Shown here piece after piece: positions 55,286 through 64,000 of a stretch of 64,000 nt of DNA. Origin of the DNA: Ectobius pallidus (Eukaryota; Arthropoda; Insecta; Blattodea; Ectobiidae); assembly GCA_964059195.1 (NCBI GenBank), contig CAXKWD010000011.1:27837791-27901790 (forward strand). The letters run 5' to 3'. Both the position numbers and the translations under genes were made by a program. Below the pieces are notes generated by a model, which saw only the letters and a program-made list of their open reading frames with translations, made no database searches and was not told the origin of the DNA. The number at the start of each line of letters is the position of its first letter. Positions within the stretch are counted from its first letter, which is position 1.

Positions 55286-56311
55286 CTGCAAATGATTGAA
55301 TGTAACTTTTACTTTGATGAAATAAACCACCACAAACCACCACTCCAAAGATGCTCATCAAACAAGAACAAGCTTGGCAGATCTAACCAGAAAACCTAAC
55401 AGCTTATTCAAAAGAATTAAGATAATGTAAAAGACATACAATTAAATATTCTAATGACCTTTAAATTAAACGCAACTGAACTAGATTTTCACTTGAAATC
55501 TACAATGATATGAAAACTGAATGAGGAAAATCAAGCCATGACTTCTGAGTGCTTAATGAATTAGGAGATGTAGTCTGTGAGTTCAAGACAAACAACCCAA
55601 TTACAGCACGTTTCTTGCAGGGTCGCAGTTCTGGATGAGAAGCAGGGACGATTACCAAACAATTCAATACCATACCTCCACGAAAGAAACCACTAGCTGC
55701 TATGATTCAGCTTCTTATAATCAAAGTAACAATTACCATGGGAGGGAAAAAACACACTTTCAGACAAGATGTTGGAAATATTGACCTCTATCAGCCATGG
55801 ATTTTTAAACATACAAATAGAATTGTTCAGTTCCCAAAATCACATCTATTTCTCATCTTGCTTTATTTTAATCCCTCAAGACTGAGGGTATGTATTGCAT
55901 AAGAATTCCCATAAATAAAAATCACATCCTGTCAATGGCAAGGACCATCCAGAGCCACAAACCCCAACTGATCAACCAATCTTTACACTCTCCTTACTGA
56001 AATTGAATGGCCCATCCACTGTATCTAAAGTGACAGTGCCTTGCTGAAAAACCCGGGATTGACAAAGAATTACTTCTATAGGGTTACTGATTGCTTTAGT
56101 ATGGAGAGCTGGATTTCTTTAATACAATCAGTTGAGAAACTGTAGTCACTGTTATAGGCCTCCTATTCAGCATAATAACTAGACTAATCTATTGGTGGAA
56201 AGTAGAAAATCTCTTTCTCTTACTATTTAAGTGGACTATTAACCATGAGTGAAAAGTGTTTCATAACCTGATAGAGGGTCTTTTATTTTATGGGGACACT
56301 TAGAAATAAAG

Positions 56312-56615
56312 TGGGGTACGCCGCAGCGTAATGGTTGAGGCGCTGCGCTACAAACCGGAAGGTCGCGGGTTTGATTCCCGATGAGGTCATTGAGATTTTT
56401 CAATTGGCCTAATCCTTCTGGTGGCACTATGGCCCTGGGGTCGACTCAGCTTCTAACAGAAATGAGAACCAGGAGCAATCCTGGCGGTAAAGGCGGCCAG
56501 TGTGTAAGGCTGACAACCTTACCACCTTCATGTGCCAAATGTCCAAAATCTGGGAGCCTCAACCTCCTGGAACCCTCTGGGCCTCCACGGCCTGTATAGG
56601 AATCACTTTACCTTT
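56312..56615 (+). repeat. Second tRNA-derived SINE family, 14-bp TSD
   Basis: ACTTAGAAATAAAG (56298-56311) and ACTTAGAAATTAAG (56616-56629) flank a 304-bp element. Its head contains GTAATGGTTGAGGCGCTGCG (A-box region) and GGGTTTGATTCCC (B box). The body differs from the 53.5-kb family. The tail is short. Confidence 0.9.
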
Positions 56616-56629
56616 ACTTAGAAATTAAG

Positions 56630-57473
56630 TATATGCAACAAGTATATGCATATGAAAACTGAATGACTATCAGGAGAAAAATTAATATGATTTTGAAATA
56701 ACATGTTTTCTAAATAAGAATAAAATGAATGTGTATGACTGAAAACTTCCTACCAAGATGCCACATCTCCTGTAGTGAGGTGTTGATTTCCATTCCAATT
56801 GTTATTTCAATTGTGAGAAACTGAATCATAAAACCAATGGTTTCAGATATGGTGATACTGTCCCCAATTCAATGATAACCACTCTTGCTTCTTACCTATT
56901 GCTATACTGCAACTGACCTGACCACATCCTACATGACACATGCTGTTTTACCAAAACTGCGATTAGATTAAAACTGTTTCCGAACTGACGTCTAGGAGGA
57001 TGTGAAATGCTGACAAATAGCTGTCTTGGTTTTTTCCTGCAAATGACCGCAACTAATGAAAAACATGATAATGAAATCTGTAAGCTGATGTACATTTGGA
57101 GGGATGTGCATGAGACAATTCCTCTTCCACTCTGTTCAATTGTGTAATCAGAGGTTACTGAAGGAAAGGAATTGAATGAATAGGTTTACAACTATAATGA
57201 TGGTTATGTTAAAGTATGAAGACTGTTAAGACATGCAACCCAAGCACCAGTCACAATGGCCTACACACACTTTGCAACTTTCATTCTCAAGATAACGATA
57301 CTCAAAATTTTTAAACAGATGAAAGGACAGATTTTAATATGGCCGACCCAACCAGGAAAAGTACACAATTCCTTTTTCATCGGATACAAGTGCAGACAGA
57401 GAATGACAAAGATCATCCTAGACCAATTAACAGTTAACGATTGTTTTTGTTACTATTGTTGTTATACTTATAC

Positions 57474-57505
<32 letters not shown>

Positions 57506-57533
57506 GTTGTTGTTATTATTATCATTATCATTT

Positions 57534-57569
<36 letters not shown>

Positions 57570-58660
57570 TTATATTTTAAGTTAATTACATTGTAATGAC
57601 CATTCATTCACATGCTTTGCAAAATCATTCTTCAAACCTTCCTGGAAGTTTCTGAAATTGCAACACTACTATATTTGAATTCAGTTCATTAATTAACAGT
57701 CATACTGAGAACTGTAAATTATTTTATAAAATATACTGTTTCTTCAATGCAACAATTAGTCAACATTTTTTATCTTGTAATTTAACTGCAATACAAAGTT
57801 CATATTATAAAATCACATTTTTTACCCGAGGTCATTTATATGTTCTCATGTAAAAAAATATCACGTTACTGCTTATTTAATCTCAAATCTAATCCTGGAG
57901 CATGTGTATCAGTTAAAAGTATGACGAAAAATTAAAATCATTAAAAACGCTAAAGCAAGTTAATGGTCTGCACACTGAAGCAACCACATTCCAATTTATC
58001 CCTCTGACTGCACAGCTCGCCACCAACACCAATGATAACATTTTCTTAGTACGACATAAAAATTGAGGCGTGTTCCCAAAAAATGTGCAAACAAACCAAC
58101 AATTTCACCAACGATTCCACAGTTTTAACAGAACAATATTTAAATAGATCTAGGCTGTACTGGAAAAGTAATCTAATTCAAGAAGTAAAAATTTGTAGCA
58201 AATATTTTCAAAATATCTTGTAAACTAACTTTAGAATAAAGTCTCCAGATTTGGATTTAACTATTTGATTTCTAGGGAATTACTCAATTTTGTAGGTTAT
58301 CTTTGCAACTGTTCATCCCCATCTGGGTGTTAAGTAAAACATTTACCAGGGAATAGCAGTCCCAATTGTTGAGGCTTCTTATACAAAGGTAAATCTATAA
58401 CATCACGGAAAATCACAGCAAACATTTTTGTCAGACATCAGGTGGATAATTAGCACACCCATGAACAAATTAGTGCATCTGTACTATGTATGCCTTCACA
58501 GTAACAAGAAAAAATGAACTGTCCCTATCAACAGCTGTAAAATGAAAAGTCAAATTGAAATAAAGGATGCCTTGAATGACCAGAACACTTATGAGGATTC
58601 TGCATTACCATGAAAAGCACCTCCAAGATGGGTAAAAGTTGTTATAGATAAATGTTCTAA
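56630..58660. other. HUWE1 upstream intron, microsatellite only
   Basis: An imperfect (TTA)n run occupies about 57465-57577. No gene or exon is recognised, and no UBA-coding exon was found. Confidence 0.45.
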
Positions 58661-58881
58661 CATGAGGGGTCTATTAGCAACTTCTAATGAAATTTTAACA
58701 CATTTCTGGTACATATTTAGTACGTGTTGTAAATCTGAGTTCTTCCATTATGTGGGAAGTCAGATTTATAACACATACACTAATATGTACCAGGAAATGC
58801 ATTCAACTTTCATTAGAAGTTAGCATCTCTATCTTTCTACAAAATGGAGATTGCCGGGTTTGCTAATAGACCCCTCACATG
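58661..58881. mobile_element. 221-bp hairpin MITE
   Basis: CATGAGGGGTCTATTAGCAA at the left pairs with TTGCTAATAGACCCCTCACATG at the right. The inner arms around TTCTAATGAAA.../TTTCATTAGAAG and GGTACATATT also pair. The right arm has a short extra insertion (about 58828-58858). Confidence 0.82.
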
Positions 58882-58916
58882 ACAAGTGAGCCTCAGCCAG
58901 ATGCAAATTAACACCT

Positions 58917-59386
58917 TATGTTTTCAAAAACAAATTGGTTGACCTTAACACACTTTAGACTTCACTTTTACCTGTATTCTGCAGAACGATCGTTTCACGG
59001 ACTTTTTCCGCATTTTCAACTGCTAGCCAACTGTCGGATTTCCATTTAGAGCATCCTGATGTGCCCTCTGGTGTAGACTTTACAAACTTCTTGATTCAAT
59101 TTTTTTTTTTAGGTATTTCAAAGTTCATTAACCTGTCTTCAGAAGATTTTTATGAGAAAATTTGAAGACAGGTTAATGAACTTTGAAATACCGGAAGAAG
59201 AAAATTTAATCAAGAAGTTTGTAAAGTCTACACCAAAGGCCACATCGGGATGCTCTAAATGGAAATTAGACAGTTGATAGCAGTTGAAAATGCGGAAAAA
59301 GTCCGTGAAACGATCGTTCCGCAGAATACAGGTAAAAGTGAAGTCTAAAGTGTGTTAAGGTCAACCAATTTGTTTTTGAAAACATA
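58917..59386. repeat. 470-bp palindrome with a 41-codon ORF in the right arm
   Basis: Arms of about 220 bp are inverted copies with few differences. They run from TATGTTTTCAAAAACAAATT to its inverse and meet near 59150. The right arm opens a small frame at ATG 59152 (MRKFEDRLMNFEIPEEENL...), ending at 59277. The core resembles the tandem palindromes at 2696-3090. Confidence 0.85.
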
Positions 59387-61606
59387 GTATAGTGCTTCAC
59401 TGTTAAAAAGTTCCACCAAGATACTGTTTATTTAGTGAACACCTTGTTCTTCCTCTGTATGAAAATGCAAATTCCTCGGAGCCTATATAAATCAAGTGAT
59501 TTGAATTATCGAAAACAATTTCACAACTTCTAACAAAATCATTCTACTGCTGCAGATGAGGACATCTCTTTCCTTCTTGTTACTTGAAGGTATACATAGT
59601 GGTAGAGGAAATCACAAATTGTCTTTGGTTATACTGCATATCTGACAATAGTGATGATAGCACGCTATGATTCACCGTAATGGTCTAGATGTGCTGCCAC
59701 TAATAATTTTAGTCTTATTTTCTTTTTCCAAACAACCTAGATATGTAATTGTTACCCTCACCACTGAAGCAAGTCTCAGAAAAAAAAAAAAAAAACTTAC
59801 AAAATACTTAACCATTCAGTGCAGATTTCTACATGTGGTATGAACCTCATATTCATTCACTTCACTCCATACGTACCTAGGTAGTAAAAACCTCAGCATG
59901 CATGTGTTTTTGTTCTTGCATGTACAGTTCACAAGCTATGAAGAAGCAAGTCCTCTGTATGACCAGCTTTCAGAACATTTTTAAAAATTTATTTTGTCAT
60001 TTGTAATTATTACTCATTCTTTAATTCTTTTATAGAAAACGTGACTACATTTTTTCTGAAGAGCCACGCCTATATTTAATTTTTTTTTTTAAAGCTTACA
60101 AACTAGCTGAAGATCTCTACTTTCTTTAGTGTACGAATGAACTCCATTCAGTGTGTTTCTTATGGTCATTTATTATGTATGATATCATGGAGCTTGGAAT
60201 TTTTTCTATGACTACTTAAATGGGCAAAGACTTGATTTATGCTGCCATCTAGGAGATGTGTGACACACTAGGTAAATTTACATTATGAACATCAATAGTA
60301 CGGATTTCTTGCTTTCGATTGCTATATATTTATTTTTTCAGTCCAGAGAAAGAAGGGTTAATGAGGATCCACCGAATATTGACTACATTCACGGATTTCA
60401 ATATTTATTTCAATACTTTCAAAACTCTTTTATGACCTGCCAAGTTTTTCAGTGTGGAATTGCTCAGCACAGCAATCCTTTGTCCACTGGGTACGAAGGC
60501 ATTTAAATGGTGTCACTGAAGGGTTAAAGGAAAGTACTATTCTATCACCTACACCATATGGACAAATGTTCTCCTCTATAATTCTCAGGGACATATCACT
60601 AGAATCATCTGTAAAAAATTTCTGTGACCAGAAACATGTAAAATTTATGGAGAAATATTTGAACATAAAAATAAACATAGCACACATAATGGAATTTCAA
60701 TAGCATCATCTTTATAATTCTTTCCAGACTATAACTGAATACTAATTGAATAATCATTTTAAAAAATGAGATCAAATTTTATCTGTAACATTTGACGTCT
60801 TTTGCTAATTAAGTTTAATATATACGAATTGATCTGAACATAAAATATTAACCAATACCTATCAATTGATCACAATAATAAAAAAGTTAAGTTTGTGATA
60901 TTATGTTCCGTAGAAATACACAATACAGTTTAATCTCGATATAAAGGACGTCAGTTTAGCATACATTTCAGTATTAAGTACATATTTTAAATCCCCGCTC
61001 AAATCCCACACATCATAATAGAAAACTTATTTAATTTTTACCTTCCATTACTTACGATCATTTCAGTATTAAGTACGAAAATTTAAATATTAAAAATTTA
61101 AAAAGATGTAAAAGACATTATTTCATTCTTAATATTTATTAAGTATATTAACATATTATTTAAATATTTTTCCTACACTGTTTTGGCAAGAACGGTCTGA
61201 TATTTTTGTTGTTTTTCTTCTAGACAAATAGAACACATGAATGAAATTCATTCATCCCATCCACCAAAGACATGAAATGAAGTTTGTATATCCCATCCAC
61301 CAATGCCATTCACGAAGTTCACACAACCCATTCATCAATATATTAAGTGGTAAAATAATGGGTGTCACACGTCGTTAATTAAAATACAGCACATCCTCTA
61401 AATAAATAGTATAAAATATTTTTGTGCTACAGATTCAATCTACCAAACAACAAACTGAATCAACTAATACGTAACTTGGGAACATAAAGTAATTGCCTAA
61501 CCACAAGACTCACTAACGTCATTTTCATTCCATTACCAAGCAGTAGCACTGATGTGAGTATCATGTTGCTCTCTACTGGAACTTTTAAGCATTGAAGATG
61601 CCCACC
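59387..61606. other. Upstream intron, unrecognised frames near 60.3-60.7 kb
   Basis: Two overlapping plus-strand frames (60285-60506, 60452-60703) encode sequences I do not recognise; they may be decayed transposon coding. Otherwise AT-rich with no element ends. Confidence 0.3.
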
Positions 61607-62499
61607 TATACTAATTTCACCTTAAGAACAAAGTAGATGTAAACAAAGCCACGTGACTAGGGAGCGCCTCATTGGCTAGTGGACGAACTGTAACTTTTGC
61701 TGCTTTGTATGCATACTCTTGCTCTTAATAAAATAGTTCGGTTCAAACCGTACATTTTTGTAGCTATTTTCGTGCAGAGAAATTTAAAAACACGTTTCTG
61801 AAGCAGATCTGTGTATGAAACAAAATTAATTTGATCAGATTTTCCTGACGCATAATAACTAAGTGAACTAATTAAACCGTTACAACAGATGTAAATTGTA
61901 GGCGTTTACGACGGCTGTGTGAATGCTCAATCACGCCATCTTGGAATGAACTTGCCACAGCCCCCTCCCAATAACTTGGTTAGACCTGCTGAATGTGCGT
62001 TCATTTATTTATTTATAACGGTTATACAACACGTACGTGAGGACAAGAAAGTCGTGTGCTAGAACAAAACAAAAATTTCGTCAAAAGTTACATGTAACTT
62101 ACAGCTCTGATAGGATTGGGGCGGTAACAAACAGAAATTAACGAATTCAAAAAGAAAACGCCTCTGAAGTGGGCAGCCAACATTGCAAAATGAGAGTAAT
62201 TTTTTATACTCGTTAATATCTTCTTGATAACAGTCTATGACTTTCTTAAATACTAATATTAAGCCTAATTTTGTACAGATGTATCAATCTTTTCAAAATA
62301 AATATAACATTTTTCAACAATGGTGCATGTCATAAAAAATATTTTACAAGTACTATTGAGAACACTGGAATATACACAAATCCTCATTCCTTTTCTTTCC
62401 GTGGCGGGTAAATCTCCACGTGGTATTGTCACATGCTCGGCGGAGTGGTACTTTAGAGTTTGTTTACATCTACTTTGAACTTAAAGTGAAAATAGTATA
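61607..62499. mobile_element. Non-autonomous DNA transposon with ~40-bp TIRs
   Basis: ATACTAATTTCACCTTAAG...AAAGTAGATGTAAACAAA on the left is inverted on the right as TTTGTTTACATCTACTTTG...AGTATAC, with about four mismatches over 40 bp. The interior has no transposase. Confidence 0.75.
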
Positions 62500-62860
62500 C
62501 AATATTTTCTCTCATTTTAAGGTACTCTAAGGGGATTTGGAATCTTAGTGGATTTTTCTTTGGTAATTGTTATTCAAATTGATATAGATTTTTCTTGAAA
62601 ATTCTGTACCAAAAAAGATTGATGATTTCATCCAGATCTCTTCATGATAATTTGCAGGAAAATGTTGTCCAATTTTGTGAAGAATTAGTCAAAAAGCATA
62701 TACTCCATGTACAAAATTGGTTTTAGAAATGTTGCGTGTCTTTGAAACCCAAAAAATCACATCCATGAGCATAAGCAAAATTTCGAGAAATGAACTCACA
62801 GAAGAAAGGAATTAAAAGGAGAATGTGTGGGGTCACAGGGGACGCGATCTCACAGTGTTA

Positions 62861-63571
62861 CTACATTTTCCTGAATATAAGCCGCATCTGCCTTTCTAAC
62901 ACTGTAGTGAAGGGAAAAAAATTAAATTAACCCCAAAGCGAAATAATAAACGTTCTCATTTTCATAACAACAAACTAACATATCTCTTAGCTGAAATAGG
63001 CCTTAAATAAGAAAAAGAAAATATCAAATTACTTAATTTATGAAATTCCAATTCAATTTCATCAAACATTAAATGAAACCAATTGAAAAGAAAACAGAAA
63101 TCAGTACTGTACACTTCATGTGACTATCAATGTAGAATTTTGCACAGTTTTTCTGTTTTGCATAACTCAACACTTTTAGTTACCGTCAATTTAAAATCAG
63201 CATTATTTGCATTTCTTTCCATCTTAGAAGCTTAAAGTACAGGAACATTTCATAATACCGCTAACAAAAATGACAAAAGATGCAAAACAAAATTAACATC
63301 ACTTGCTCATGCAGTTTTGTGCATTTTCTGCCAAGCTTCAAGCTTCATTGAAATCAATGTATTTTCGATTAATATATCGATATCCCATGAGATCGAGATA
63401 ATTGATAAGTGGTGATGATTGGAAAAGGGGAACTTGGTAGATCAACAGGCTAAGTTGTGCGCATTTTTACCATTACTGCCTAAAACACTTGTGAGCAATT
63501 TTAAGCCACAGACTTATTTTGCTGGGCTTAATCTAGGTAAAAAAGTGTGGCTTATATTCATGTAAATACAG
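62861..63571. mobile_element. 711-bp MITE with TA target, relative of 860-1550
   Basis: The ends CTACATTTTCCTGAATATAAG and, inverted, CTGTATTTACATGAATATAAG are each flanked by TA. The interior matches the inverted copy near 860-1550 in several blocks. No coding sequence. Confidence 0.75.
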
Positions 63572-63745
63572 TAATCAATGCAGAAGATAACATCTTGATT
63601 CTGATATGATTGCCAATCCTGACTAAATATCAGATAAGAACACAGCAAAATACACAACAAGGCATAAGGTACACATTTACGTCAGAGTTTTAGCAATATC
63701 AGAATTGCGTTATAATGTATTGCTTAAAATAAATAAATAGAAAGA

Positions 63746-63776
<31 letters not shown>

Positions 63777-64000
63777 TTTTAAAAACCTGAATGTGCACTT
63801 CTTGAGAAACACATGAATTATTCTGTTCTTTTGCCATTTGCCATCACAATCATAGGTTCCATTTCCCTAAAATATGATTCAGATCTCACAGCTCCTAGCA
63901 TCAAAATACTTCACTAAAGTATCTCCATGAACAACTTACAGCAATTAAAGTGAGGTATAATTTTTTATTTCCTATATATTTTTTAAACATTTAAAAATGT
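63572..64000. other. Window end, (AAAT)n/(AAT)n run, no confident exon
   Basis: A simple repeat occupies about 63727-63776. On the minus strand near 63787-63840 a short frame (MAKEQNNSCVSQEVHIQ) ends at a weak CAG|GTTTTT donor, but nothing ties it to a gene. Confidence 0.3.

Noticed and set aside
53448..53696. 82-codon plus-strand frame
   Set aside because: Runs from intron into a SINE; the Arg/Gly-rich part is the GC-rich SINE body.
56239..56427. Minus-strand frame with NQTRDLPVCSAAPQPL
   Set aside because: A familiar chance translation of a SINE head, not a gene.
57256..57585. 109-codon plus-strand frame ending in poly-Tyr
   Set aside because: The C-terminal half is a (TTA/TAT)n microsatellite; no recognisable domain.
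63787..63840. Possible short first exon (MAKEQNNSCVSQEVHIQ) on the minus strand
   Set aside because: Weak donor, no family match, and upstream HUWE1 exons would be needed between it and the UIM exon.

Overview
This window is eukaryotic nuclear DNA, AT-rich and intron-rich. It is packed with DNA transposons, LINEs, a Penelope-like element, an LTR retroelement and tRNA-derived SINEs. The repeat spectrum (HARBI1-type Harbinger, hAT with 8-bp target duplications, Tc1/pogo-like, piggyBac-like TTAA element, several LINE types) and the host gene indicate an arthropod, most likely an insect with a large repeat-rich genome. A cockroach or termite would fit, but the species is inference.

One host gene spans most of the window on the minus strand: the middle of a HUWE1 orthologue, the giant HECT E3 ubiquitin ligase. 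I placed 16 consecutive internal exons between 55285 and 6597. Every junction has AG/GT borders and compatible phase, giving 3037 nt or about 1012 residues. In protein order they carry the ubiquitin-interacting motif, an armadillo-type stretch, the WWE domain, further helical-repeat exons, a conserved LDLSSPNM block and an acidic low-complexity tract. The UBA and N-terminal exons should lie beyond the right edge, and the HECT domain beyond the left edge.

Layout from left to right. 1-6.6 kb: intron with a piggyBac-like MITE and tandem palindromes. 8-17.5 kb: intron with a hAT element (8-bp TSD) and a complete LTR element (two 1186-bp LTRs, 4-bp TSD) that carries an intact gag but no pol, probably inside an older DNA transposon. 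19-27 kb: intron with a two-gene Harbinger transposon (3-bp TSD) that itself contains a LINE fragment, a diverged LTR fragment and a Tc1-like element. 27.7-41.4 kb: ten HUWE1 exons with a pogo-like element, a dead Penelope-like element and several hairpin MITEs between them. 41.8-49.4 kb: a LINE with a 13-bp TSD and a 2A-like peptide motif, interrupted by P/THAP-like, long-TIR IS630/Tc1-type and Jockey-like insertions. 51-55 kb: four more exons and SINEs. 55.3-64 kb: a long upstream intron with SINE, MITEs and a 470-bp palindrome.

The most notable structures are the gag-only LTR element with an in-frame UGA; a terminal hairpin shared, apparently by covariation, with a diverged LTR fragment; the autonomous-looking Harbinger gene pair; the 2A-bearing LINE; and an eight-residue tandem duplication beside the HUWE1 UIM.
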